DNA of 64,000 nucleotides, from assembly GCF_002741945.1 (NCBI RefSeq), contig NZ_MDVN01000023.1, positions 62,001 to 126,000 of the forward strand, in the 5' to 3' direction. The position numbers and the translations under genes were made by a program. This document shows positions 43,840 through 52,480 of the stretch, one piece after another; within the stretch, counting starts at the first letter, position 1, and the number at the start of each line of letters is the position of its first letter. The notes below the pieces were generated by a model. It did not search any database, had not been told where the DNA came from, and saw only the letters and a list, made by a program, of their open reading frames with translations. Source of the DNA: Gaetbulibacter sp. 4G1. Lineage in GTDB: Bacteria; Bacteroidota; Bacteroidia; Flavobacteriales; Flavobacteriaceae.

Positions 43840-44916
43840 GTGGCTAAAGAAAAAAAATCCGCTTTAACAGAAAATGAAGGTGTTTCTCAATCAGAAATTA
43901 CTAACAGTCTTTCCATTAAAAACATAAAAAAGAAACGTAACGCTAAAATTAATCCTAAAGTTTTAGTAGCATCCATATTAAAAAAGGATACAACAGCCTT
44001 AAGCAGAGCTATTACTTTAGTAGAAAGTAAAAATGCAGATCATCTTGACATAGCAAATAGTATTATAAAACAATGCTTGCCATATGCTAACAAATCCATT
44101 AGAATAGGTATTACAGGAGTTCCTGGTGTTGGAAAAAGTACATTTATAGAAACCTTTGGCAAACACCTAACAAATGCTGGCAAACGCGTTGCTGTTTTGG
44201 CTATAGACCCAAGTAGCTCACTTACAAAAGGTAGTATTTTAGGGGATAAAACCCGAATGGAAGAACTTGTAAAAGATGATAACGCTTATATACGTCCTTC
44301 AGCTTCTGGTAAATCTCTTGGTGGTGTCGCTAGAAAAACACGAGAAAGTATCATTTTATGCGAAGCTGCTGGTTTTGATGTTATTATTATTGAAACTGTT
44401 GGTGTTGGACAAAGCGAAACCACTGTACATAGTATGGTAGATTTCTTTTTATTATTAAAGTTGGCCGGTGCTGGTGATGAACTACAAGGTATTAAGCGCG
44501 GTATAATTGAAATGGCTGATGCTATTGCAATTAATAAAGCAGATGGTGATAATTTAAAACGTGCTAAACTTGCTAAAGTAGAGTTTAATAGAGCGCTCCA
44601 CCTCTACCCAACTAAAGATTCTAATTGGCAACCAAAAGTAACCCTATGTAGTGCTTTACAAAATGAAGGTATTGATGCTATATGGAATATTGTACAAGAG
44701 TATATTGATACCACAACTCAAAACAATTATTTTAACAATAAAAGAAAAGAACAAAATAAGTTTTGGCTTATTCAAACTATTGAAGAACAATTAAAATCAG
44801 ATTTTTTTAATAGACCAGATATTAAAAAAGAATTGGCTACACAATTGCACTTAATAGAAAACGACAAAACTACTCCTTTTGCAGCTGCTTACTATTTATT
44901 GAACCTAGTGCACTAA
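43840..44916 (+). CDS. meaB: Methylmalonyl-CoA mutase GTPase chaperone MeaB
   Basis: This G3E GTPase of 358 residues protects and reactivates the B12-dependent methylmalonyl-CoA mutase. It has GITGVPGVGKSTFIETFG (P-loop), AVLAIDPSSSLTKGSILGDKTRM, IRPSASGKSLGGVA, FDVIIIETVGVGQSET (G3) and INKAD (G4). I use the GTG at 43840: an in-frame stop lies 9 bp upstream and no ATG occurs in the first 100 codons. The mutase itself is outside the window. The adenosyltransferase at 34003 serves the same cofactor. Confidence 0.95.
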   Translation: MAKEKKSALTENEGVSQSEITNSLSIKNIKKKRNAKINPKVLVASILKKDTTALSRAITLVESKNADHLDIANSIIKQCLPYANKSIRIGITGVPGVGKSTFIETFGKHLTNAGKRVAVLAIDPSSSLTKGSILGDKTRMEELVKDDNAYIRPSASGKSLGGVARKTRESIILCEAAGFDVIIIETVGVGQSETTVHSMVDFFLLLKLAGAGDELQGIKRGIIEMADAIAINKADGDNLKRAKLAKVEFNRALHLYPTKDSNWQPKVTLCSALQNEGIDAIWNIVQEYIDTTTQNNYFNNKRKEQNKFWLIQTIEEQLKSDFFNRPDIKKELATQLHLIENDKTTPFAAAYYLLNLVH

Positions 44917-45482
44917 GATTTTATATACCTATTTAAAAGGTATTTTGCTAGTTTATAAAATATAAACCCAGAAATAGCACCAAAAGTTAATCCGCAAACA
45001 ATATCTAGCGGGTAATGTACACCTACATAAATTCTACTATAGGCCACAATAGCGCTCCAAAACAGTAAAATAAAAATAAGATGTTTATAATACGGCTTAA
45101 GCATTAAACCTGCAAAAACTGCTGCTGCCATTGAGTTGGACGAGTGTCCTGAGAAAAAGCCATACTTACCACAACGTACAGCAATAAAACGCATTTGATC
45201 TATTAAGCTATCCTCTCCACAAGGCCTTGGTCTTTCAAAACCACGCTTAAAAACATTAGTAATCTGGTCGGTAAATGTTATCATTAAAGCTACAACTACA
45301 ACAAAAATTATAAGTGATTTAGCTCCAAATTTTTTATACAATAAAAAAAGAAGCAAAGCATATAGTGGTATAAATGTTAGTTTATCTGTTATAATTAACC
45401 ATAAAGTATCCCATGTTGTCGAACCTAAATTGTTTAAAAACAAAAACAGTTCGGTATCGTATTCTAAAAGCTGATCTATCAT
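44913..45482 (-). CDS. PAP2-family membrane phosphatase
   Basis: 189 residues with about five or six membrane segments. All three PAP2 motifs are present: KRGFERPRP, FFSGHSSNSMAAA and YSRIYVGVHYPLDIVCG. Such enzymes hydrolyse lipid phosphates such as undecaprenyl diphosphate or phosphatidylglycerol phosphate on the outer face of the inner membrane. Its end overlaps the converging meaB gene by 4 bp, with no terminator between them. Confidence 0.93.
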   Translation of the reverse strand: MIDQLLEYDTELFLFLNNLGSTTWDTLWLIITDKLTFIPLYALLLFLLYKKFGAKSLIIFVVVVALMITFTDQITNVFKRGFERPRPCGEDSLIDQMRFIAVRCGKYGFFSGHSSNSMAAAVFAGLMLKPYYKHLIFILLFWSAIVAYSRIYVGVHYPLDIVCGLTFGAISGFIFYKLAKYLLNRYIKS

Positions 45483-45497
45483 TTATAACTCTCTGTT

Positions 45498-45725
45498 TTA
45501 ATCTTCATATTTGGCAATTTCACTATCATAAAACTCGGTAGCAAACTTTATAGCATTTTCAGTTTCAGTTTCTAATTCTTTTTGATCTTCAACATCAAAA
45601 TCTTCAAACCACTCCACTTCATCATCTTCAAGGTTGATTATAAATCTTGGAAATTCAGTGTGAATTACAAAAATAGCATTTGGATAATCTGTATTATCAC
45701 CAAGTATAAATTTTGGAAGTGTCAT
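45498..45725 (-). CDS. Small acidic conserved protein
   Basis: 75 residues: MTLPKFILGDNTDYPNAIFV, then HTEFPRFIINLEDDEVEWFED and an acidic helical tail (ELETETENAIKFATEFYDSE). It looks soluble. I know of no function. It is 15 bp upstream of the PAP2 gene on the same strand and could share its transcript. Confidence 0.8.
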   Translation of the reverse strand: MTLPKFILGDNTDYPNAIFVIHTEFPRFIINLEDDEVEWFEDFDVEDQKELETETENAIKFATEFYDSEIAKYED

Positions 45726-45803
45726 TTTTTAAAGTTTAAGTTTTATTAACCTAATTACAAATATAATGATGAGATTTATCTCTTACGTTCGAAATGCAAA
45801 ATT

Positions 45804-47180
45804 TTATTTATTATTCACTATTAACTTATTAGTTAAATAGTTAAATCGAATATATAACAAAATAGCTGCAGTAGTTAACCCAGCTAGCAAACCTAACCAA
45901 ATACCAAAGCTTCCGTAAACTTCTTCTTTACCAAAAAACCAGCTTATTGGAAAACCTACTAACCAATAGGAAACAAACGTAATAATCGTTGGTATTTTAA
46001 CATCTTGCAATCCGCGTAAAGCACCTAAAACTACTACTTGAATACTATCGCTTATTTGAAAAATGGCTGCAGCTATAAGTAATTTAGATGCTATTGAAAC
46101 AACTTCAGTATTATCAATTAGGTTTTTTGCATCATCAAAATCTACATAGAGTTTTGGTAAATGAGTATGAAATGCAAAGAAAATAATAGCAAATCCAACA
46201 GCAAATATAGTTCCCATTAAAAATAAAGAAAATGCAATGCGGCGTAACTCAAAATACTTTTTCAAGCCTTTTTGATTTCCAACTCTTATCATGGAGGCAA
46301 CACTTAAGCCCATAGCTACCATAAATGTCATTGAAGACAAGTTTAATGCAATTTGATTTGCAGCTTGTGGGTTTTTACCTAATAAACCGCTTAGCCATAT
46401 TGCTGCTGTAAAAATGGCGACTTCAAAAAACATTTGCATCGCACTAGGCGCTCCAAGGTTTATAATTTTTTTAAGCATTAGTTTATTAAGGACAAAAAAC
46501 TTTATGTTGGTTACAAAGTCTTTAGATTTTTCTTTACCTCTTAATAAAAACCATAAATACCAAACCATTATAAATCGAGATATTAATGTTCCATAGGCAG
46601 CTCCAACAATACCTAGCTCAGGAAATCCTAATTTTCCAAAAATTAAAATATAATTTAAAAATACATTTATAATGTTTGCTAAAACAGTAGCATACATAGG
46701 GTATTTAGTCATAGATAAACCATCACTAAATTGTTTAAATGCTTGAAAAACAATTAATGGAATTAACGAAAATGCCACTAAATCTAAATAAGGAATGGCT
46801 AACTCTACAACCTCAACAGGCTGTTTCATTAAATACATAAGTGGTTTAGCAAAAAATACTACTAAAAATAACAATACACCTAAAACAGTACACAAAAACA
46901 AACCATGCTTAAAAGACGATTTGCCATTAGCAAAGTTTTTTTCAGCATCTGCCTCGGCTACTAAAGGTGTTATAGCTGTAGAAAACCCAATACCTAAAGA
47001 CATTGCAATAAACATAAAGCTATTCCCTAAAGAAACTGCTGCAAGTTCAGCAGTTCCCAACTGGCCAACCATAATATTATCTACAAAACTCACAAAGGTA
47101 TGCCCCAACATACCTAACATTACTGGAGCCGCTAGTCGCCAATTGTATTTAAACTCTTTAGTGTAATCTTTAAATTGCAT
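45804..47180 (-). CDS. MATE-family efflux transporter
   Basis: 458 residues with twelve predicted membrane segments. The MATE start (RLAAPVMLGMLGHTFVSFVDNIMVGQLGTAELAAVSL) and the second-half repeat (INLGAPSAMQMFFEVAIFTAAIWLSGLLG) are clear. It exports drugs or cations in exchange for Na+ or H+. The -7 promoter element ends only 5 bp before the ATG, so the message may lack a leader. Internal ATGs near the N-terminus would lose part of the first helix. Confidence 0.94.
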   Translation of the reverse strand: MQFKDYTKEFKYNWRLAAPVMLGMLGHTFVSFVDNIMVGQLGTAELAAVSLGNSFMFIAMSLGIGFSTAITPLVAEADAEKNFANGKSSFKHGLFLCTVLGVLLFLVVFFAKPLMYLMKQPVEVVELAIPYLDLVAFSLIPLIVFQAFKQFSDGLSMTKYPMYATVLANIINVFLNYILIFGKLGFPELGIVGAAYGTLISRFIMVWYLWFLLRGKEKSKDFVTNIKFFVLNKLMLKKIINLGAPSAMQMFFEVAIFTAAIWLSGLLGKNPQAANQIALNLSSMTFMVAMGLSVASMIRVGNQKGLKKYFELRRIAFSLFLMGTIFAVGFAIIFFAFHTHLPKLYVDFDDAKNLIDNTEVVSIASKLLIAAAIFQISDSIQVVVLGALRGLQDVKIPTIITFVSYWLVGFPISWFFGKEEVYGSFGIWLGLLAGLTTAAILLYIRFNYLTNKLIVNNK

Positions 47181-47184
47181 TGTG

Positions 47185-47215
47185 CAAAAGTAAACTTATG
47201 CATTTTGTTTACCAA
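47185..47215 (-). promoter_or_regulatory. Promoter of the MATE gene, touching its start codon
   Basis: Minus strand: TTG (47215-47213), a 20-bp spacer, then TACTTTTG (47192-47185), a full match to TAnnTTTG. The ATG is at 47180, close to where transcription would begin. Confidence 0.6.
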
Positions 47216-47395
47216 TTTTGTTATTATTATTTAAATGTTAATAACTCAATATAATTTTTCATCGTTTTATTGTAGCATTTTCATACATTCGCCATGCTTA
47301 AAAAGCATTCTCACTAAGAAATAGCATTTTAGAAACATTTAGCTTTTTATTTTATAGGGATTAAAAATTATTACAGCTTACAAGTTTCAATATTT

Positions 47396-47428
47396 AAGGA
47401 GGAAATTTAATTTCCTCCTTTTATTTTA
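47396..47428 (+). terminator. Strong terminator-like hairpin in a gene-free gap
   Basis: AAGGAGGAAAT (47396-47406) and ATTTCCTCCTT (47410-47420) pair perfectly around TTA and are followed by a T-rich stretch on the plus strand only. The 356-bp gap 47181-47536 holds no other clear feature. No plus-strand gene ends here, so the hairpin either ends a small RNA or acts as an attenuator for the gene at 47537. Confidence 0.65.
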
Positions 47429-47536
47429 TCCAAAGTTTTTCAAGAATATCAAGATATTATCTAGACAAATTCTTTTAACATTACGTTTAGAATTTTGAAT
47501 AACTGCATTTAGTACCTTGTAATAAATACTATTTTT

Positions 47537-48475
47537 ATGAAGCATTTATTATTATTCCTTTTTTCTTTCAATATTTTTTTAAGTTTTTCTCAACAAAGTG
47601 TTACTCCATTTTTAGAAGATATTGTAAAACAATTTCCAAATGTAAGGGATATTGCCATTGCTCCTAACGGAGATGAAATTATGTTCTCTGCACAAAGTGT
47701 TATGGGAAATGTTTCTGCAATTATTACTGTGATTAAAGAAAATAATAAGTGGAGCAGCCCAAGAATTGCATCATTCTCTGGTCGATTTTTCGATTTAGAA
47801 CCTTTCTTTTCTCATGATGGTTTAAAACTTTACTTTGTATCTACAAGGCCCTTAAATAGTTTAACTAATAAACCTAAAGATTTTGATATTTGGTTTGTTA
47901 AGCGAGATCATTTAAAAAGCAATTGGTCTGAACCAATAAATATGGGAAGCCCAATAAACACAGAACACGGTGAGTTTTACCCTTCTATTTCTTCAAATGG
48001 AAATTTTTATTTTACACGTGATAATCCTGAGTTAAAACGAAAAGATGATATTTATGTGAGTAAAAACATTAATGGTAGTTTAACTGAACCAATAGTGTTA
48101 TCAGATGCTATTAATTCTGAAGGATATGAATACAATTCATTTATTGCACCTGACGAGTCTTACTTAATTTATGGTTGTTATAACAGGAAAGACGGTTTGG
48201 GAAGTGGCGATTTATATATTAGCTATAATACTGAAAATGGTTGGACACAAGCTATAAATTTGGGAGACAAAATAAATTCTACAAAAATGGATTATTGCCC
48301 GTTTGTAGATGTAAAAACAAACACCCTTTACTTTACTAGTAAATTAGATAACACCAAAACAAACTTTGAAAGGGCTTTATCAATTAATGAGCTCTTAAAT
48401 GAATTTAATAAATATGATAATGGAGCTAGTAAGTTGTATCAAGTTTCTTTGAAAAGTATTCGGTTAAAAGATTAA
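47537..48475 (+). CDS. Secreted PD40/TolB-like beta-propeller protein
   Basis: 312 residues with a signal peptide ending near LSFSQ. Repeats typical of WD40-like PD40 domains follow: VRDIAIAPNGDEIMFSAQS, EPFFSHDGLKLYFVSTRPL, EFYPSISSNGNFYFTRDNP, YNSFIAPDESYLIYGCY and YCPFVDVKTNTLYFTSKL. It probably sits in the periplasm or outer membrane and binds a partner. No catalytic motif is visible. A terminator-like hairpin lies 116 bp before its ATG. Confidence 0.88.
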   Translation: MKHLLLFLFSFNIFLSFSQQSVTPFLEDIVKQFPNVRDIAIAPNGDEIMFSAQSVMGNVSAIITVIKENNKWSSPRIASFSGRFFDLEPFFSHDGLKLYFVSTRPLNSLTNKPKDFDIWFVKRDHLKSNWSEPINMGSPINTEHGEFYPSISSNGNFYFTRDNPELKRKDDIYVSKNINGSLTEPIVLSDAINSEGYEYNSFIAPDESYLIYGCYNRKDGLGSGDLYISYNTENGWTQAINLGDKINSTKMDYCPFVDVKTNTLYFTSKLDNTKTNFERALSINELLNEFNKYDNGASKLYQVSLKSIRLKD

Positions 48476-48514
48476 ACAGCATTTATGACAAATACTTAAA
48501 AAAAACAAAGGTTT

Positions 48515-49456
48515 TTATAAGCTAGATACTTCGCTTTTAGCAACTTGAAACTCTTTTACCATATCTTCAACAATTTCAGCTACTGGCTTAATATCATGAA
48601 TTAATCCAGCAATTTGTCCAATCTCTAACTCTCCTTCGTCTAAATCACCTTCAAACATACCACGTTTTGCTCTGGCTCTACCTAACAATTTTTTTAATTG
48701 CTCTGGTGTTGGTGCCGTTTTATATAATTCTTGTAGTTCGTTATAAAACTTATTCTTAATTAATCGTACTGGTGCTAATTCTTTTAATGTTAATTGCGTA
48801 TCTCCTTCCTTAGCATCAACAACAACTTTTTTAAAATCTTTATGTGCCGAACTTTCTTCGCTAGCTACAAATCGGCTCCCCACTTGTACGCCATCTGCTC
48901 CTAAAACCATTGTTGCTAGCATTGCTTTTCCTGTTGCTATACCTCCTGCAGCTATTAATGGAATTTTTATTTGCTCTTTTACCATTGGAACCAACGTTAG
49001 TGTAGTAGTTTCGTCCCTTCCATTATGTCCACCAGCTTCAAAACCTTCAACAACAATAGCATCTACTCCTGCTTCTTGTGCTTTTAACGCAAACTTTACG
49101 CTACTCACTACATGCACAACGGTAATACCTTTATCTTGTAACCATGATGTCCAAGTTTTTGGATTTCCTGCAGATGTAAATACAATACTCACTCCTTCTT
49201 CAACAATAATATCCATTATTTCCTGAATATTAGGATACAACATAGGTACATTTACTCCAAAAGGTTTACTAGTTGCCTTTTTACATTTTTGAATATGCTC
49301 TCTCAACACTTCAGGGTACATACTTCCCGCTCCTATGAGCCCTAAAATTCCAGCATTGCTTGAAGCTGAAGCTAATTTCCAACCACTATTCCAAATCATT
49401 CCTGCTTGAATAATAGGGTATTTTATATTGAATAGTTCAGTGATTCTATTTGGCAT
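48515..49456 (-). CDS. Nitronate monooxygenase-like FMN enzyme
   Basis: 313 residues of an FMN TIM barrel of the NMO/FabK group: IKYPIIQAGMIWNSGWKLAS, LIGAGSM, PFGVNVPML, VVEGFEAGGHNGRDE (flavin and catalytic His region), PLIAAGGIATGKAM and ADGVQVGSRFVASEES. It may oxidise nitronates or reduce enoyl groups. Its start directly follows the stop of the subtilase gene, so it belongs to the mnmA-subtilase unit, although there is no obvious common function. Confidence 0.9.
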   Translation of the reverse strand: MPNRITELFNIKYPIIQAGMIWNSGWKLASASSNAGILGLIGAGSMYPEVLREHIQKCKKATSKPFGVNVPMLYPNIQEIMDIIVEEGVSIVFTSAGNPKTWTSWLQDKGITVVHVVSSVKFALKAQEAGVDAIVVEGFEAGGHNGRDETTTLTLVPMVKEQIKIPLIAAGGIATGKAMLATMVLGADGVQVGSRFVASEESSAHKDFKKVVVDAKEGDTQLTLKELAPVRLIKNKFYNELQELYKTAPTPEQLKKLLGRARAKRGMFEGDLDEGELEIGQIAGLIHDIKPVAEIVEDMVKEFQVAKSEVSSL

Positions 49457-51094
49457 CTAATTCTTAATAAATTTAAAAGACTTGGCTTTATTATTGGATT
49501 TAGCATTAATAATATAAATTCCTTTAGATAAAGCGGAAATATCAATTTGATTATTAGTACTATTAATTGAACGTTGCAAAACTTGCTTTCCTAAAACATT
49601 GAAAAAGGTTATTGTTAACTTGTTTTCATTTATAGGTATTTTTACATAAACAAAGGTTTTTGCAGGATTAGGATAAATTGATATTGTATTAGTCTTTTCA
49701 AAATTATTAATAGACAATGCATTACTAAGTGCACTCATTAAATTAGGAATACCGTAACCTAATTGATAATCTGGGGTGCTAAACTGAGAGCCCGATTCGC
49801 GAACTAACTGCATAATTTCAGCATTAGTTTTATTTGGTAATGCTTGCATTAAGCATGCTATGCCTCCTGCCAAAATAGGAGAACTAAATGATGTACCGTT
49901 ACTACTTCCTATAACATTACTAGGGGTTATTACAGAAGCCGATAGCCCTCTGGCTACAACATCTGGCTTTTGAGAAGGTTGAAAAGCACTACCTACTGAG
50001 CTAAATGACGCATAATTACCTAATGAATTTACTGCCCCAATAGATAATACATACTGTGAATCGGCTGGAGCACTAACTCCCGCATTTCCTTCATTACCTG
50101 CAGAGTTAACTAATAATAATCCTTTTTCAAAAGCTATATTTGCCCCTTTTGTAATAAAAGCAGTATTTCCATCCATATCAGCAGATGCATAACTATAGCT
50201 TGTATAATTTGGAGAATAATCTTTGTACCCCAAAGAAGTATTTACTAAATCTACCCCCAAGCTATCTGCTCGCTCAACAGCTTCAACCCAATAACTTTCT
50301 TCAATAGGATTTTCGTCACTACTATCTTCAGTTATAAACAAATAATATGAAGCATCTGGTGCTGTTCCAACATAATTATTTAAAATATATCCTGCCATAG
50401 TGCTTAAAACATGAGTACCATGAGAACTGGATGTATTAGCATACACATTTGAGCTTCGGTTTACAAAATCATAACCCCCTAGTAAATCTCCAGCATCTCT
50501 TATACGCTGAAATGCCCCCATTGTATTCACATTTATAAACCCTGCATCAAGTACCGCAATCGTAACGCCGGCACCTGTATAATCTGCAACATGCAGATCA
50601 TCAACATTAATCATATCTACTTGATTTTGAGTATTACCATAAGTAAAATCTACAAATGTTTTTTCAACTTCAAATTTATCTTTAATCTTAAATGTTGCCT
50701 TTTCTTTGGTTATTTTAGTAGTATTTAAACTTCTATCAGCAAAATCAATATAATCTATAAACGTTATAGATGGAGTTGTAAGCAAGTTATTTATATCAGC
50801 TTCAGATCCTCTAACATGCACAGCATTAAACCATTTAGATTTTGCCATTACAGTAATACCTGTCGCATTTTTTAACTGGGTAATGTACGACTCATTAACA
50901 GGAACATCTCTAGCATCAATTACTACGTTGTGTTTAGCTTTTCTATCTATAGCTTTTTGAGTAAGGATATTTATTGGGGTAGCTATAGAACTTGCTACAT
51001 TTTGCTTGTCTTTTAGATAAATCCAAGCATCTTGTTGTGCAAATGAAAAAATATGAAAACTTAGGAAACTAAAAATTAATAATTTCTTTATCAT
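49457..51094 (-). CDS. Secreted subtilisin-like serine protease with T9SS sorting domain
   Basis: 545 residues. A signal peptide (LLIFSFLSFHIFSFAQ) is followed by a propeptide-like part. The S8 catalytic domain has Asp183 (IAVLDAGF), His225 (SSHGTHVLSTMAG), Asn in LLVNSAGNEGN and Ser402 (SNGTSFSSPILAGG). A C-terminal sorting domain of the type A kind follows (TISIYPNPAKTFVYVKIP, GIYIINAK, SFKFIKN), so it should leave the cell by type IX secretion. It lies 20 bp after mnmA. Confidence 0.95.
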   Translation of the reverse strand: MIKKLLIFSFLSFHIFSFAQQDAWIYLKDKQNVASSIATPINILTQKAIDRKAKHNVVIDARDVPVNESYITQLKNATGITVMAKSKWFNAVHVRGSEADINNLLTTPSITFIDYIDFADRSLNTTKITKEKATFKIKDKFEVEKTFVDFTYGNTQNQVDMINVDDLHVADYTGAGVTIAVLDAGFINVNTMGAFQRIRDAGDLLGGYDFVNRSSNVYANTSSSHGTHVLSTMAGYILNNYVGTAPDASYYLFITEDSSDENPIEESYWVEAVERADSLGVDLVNTSLGYKDYSPNYTSYSYASADMDGNTAFITKGANIAFEKGLLLVNSAGNEGNAGVSAPADSQYVLSIGAVNSLGNYASFSSVGSAFQPSQKPDVVARGLSASVITPSNVIGSSNGTSFSSPILAGGIACLMQALPNKTNAEIMQLVRESGSQFSTPDYQLGYGIPNLMSALSNALSINNFEKTNTISIYPNPAKTFVYVKIPINENKLTITFFNVLGKQVLQRSINSTNNQIDISALSKGIYIINAKSNNKAKSFKFIKN

Positions 51095-51114
51095 AATTAA
51101 GTTTTATTGGCAAG

Positions 51115-52302
51115 TTACGAAATTACGCCAGAACCTATTAATTCTTCATTTATATACCAAGCTACAAATTGCCCTTCAGTAATTGCAGATTGAAACTCTT
51201 CAAACTCTACATACAATCCACTATCTACTTTATGCAAAGTTGCTTTTTGAAGTGATTGACGGTAGCGTATTCTAGCATTAACCTGCATAGTTTCATCAAC
51301 TTTTAAAGCTAAATCTTCACGAATCCAATGCAGCTCTTCATTAGTAACAAACAATGCCTTTTTATATAAACCAGGATGCCCTTTACCTTGCCCTGTAAAA
51401 ATTACATTTTCATTTACATCAGTATCAATTACAAATAAAGGTTCAATAGTTCCACCTACAGCGAGCCCTTTACGTTGCCCTTTAGTGAAATAATGTGCGC
51501 CTTGATGCTTACCTACAATTTTGCCATCATCAATTTTATAATCAATTTTTCTAGATAAATATTTCAGTTTATCTTCTTCAGATTGAAACTCAGGAATCAA
51601 TTCATTAAAAATGTCTTGCTCTTTTGGAACTTCTACAATAACACCTTCTTTAGGTTTTAATTGCTGTTGTAAGAAGTCTGGCAATTTTACTTTACCTATA
51701 AAACACAGACCTTGAGAATCTTTTTTCTCGGCCGTGACTAAATCTAATTTAGTGGCAATATCTCTAACTTCTGGTTTTGTTAATTCACCGATAGGAAATA
51801 ACGATTTTGCCAATTGATCTTGAGATAATTGACATAAAAAATATGATTGATCTTTATTATTATCGGCTCCAGCTAATAGTTGATAAACTTTTTTATCTCC
51901 TTTTTTAATAGTTCCTTTTCTACAATAGTGGCCAGTTGCAACATAGTCAGCTCCTAGCTCTAAAGCTATCTTCATAAAAACATCAAACTTAATTTCTCTA
52001 TTGCAAAGAACATCTGGATTAGGTGTTCTACCCTTTTCATACTCATTAAACATATAATCTACAATACGCTCTTTATATTGCTCGCTTAAATCAACCGTTT
52101 GAAATGGGATTCCTAATTTTTCTGCAACCAGCATAGCATCGTTGCTATCATCTAACCAAGGACATTCATTAGAAATGGTTACAGAATCATCATGCCAGTT
52201 TTTCATAAACAAGCCAATAACCTCATAACCTTGTTCCTTAAGCAAATAAGCAGCAACACTTGAATCTACACCTCCAGAAAGCCCTATTATTACTCGTTTC
52301 AT
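51115..52302 (-). CDS. mnmA: tRNA-specific 2-thiouridylase MnmA
   Basis: The enzyme puts sulfur on U34 of tRNAs for Lys, Glu and Gln. 395 residues with [18 protein letters not shown] (PP-loop), [23 protein letters not shown] (first catalytic Cys), [22 protein letters not shown] (second Cys) and the beta-barrel C-terminal part with HWIRED and RIRYRQ. A -7-like TATCTTTG precedes the start on the minus strand. Confidence 0.97.
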   Translation of the reverse strand: MKRVIIGLSGGVDSSVAAYLLKEQGYEVIGLFMKNWHDDSVTISNECPWLDDSNDAMLVAEKLGIPFQTVDLSEQYKERIVDYMFNEYEKGRTPNPDVLCNREIKFDVFMKIALELGADYVATGHYCRKGTIKKGDKKVYQLLAGADNNKDQSYFLCQLSQDQLAKSLFPIGELTKPEVRDIATKLDLVTAEKKDSQGLCFIGKVKLPDFLQQQLKPKEGVIVEVPKEQDIFNELIPEFQSEEDKLKYLSRKIDYKIDDGKIVGKHQGAHYFTKGQRKGLAVGGTIEPLFVIDTDVNENVIFTGQGKGHPGLYKKALFVTNEELHWIREDLALKVDETMQVNARIRYRQSLQKATLHKVDSGLYVEFEEFQSAITEGQFVAWYINEELIGSGVIS

Positions 52303-52420
52303 AATTAAAAATTGGCTACAAAGATAAGCATAAATAAAGAAATTTATGCTTTTTAAAGTTTATAGAAAACATTAGAAAAATATATTTTGTTTATTTTTTT
52401 TTAAAAAAACTTCAACAAAA

Positions 52421-52453
52421 TTTGGATTTTTGTTTAACTTTTTATTAAATTTG
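52421..52453 (+). promoter_or_regulatory. Promoter of the fasciclin lipoprotein gene
   Basis: TTTG (52421-52424), a 21-bp spacer and TAAATTTG (52446-52453) match the Bacteroidota promoter. The ATG follows 28 bp later. Confidence 0.7.
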
Positions 52454-52480
52454 TTGAACAATAATTAAATCTTAAAAAAA

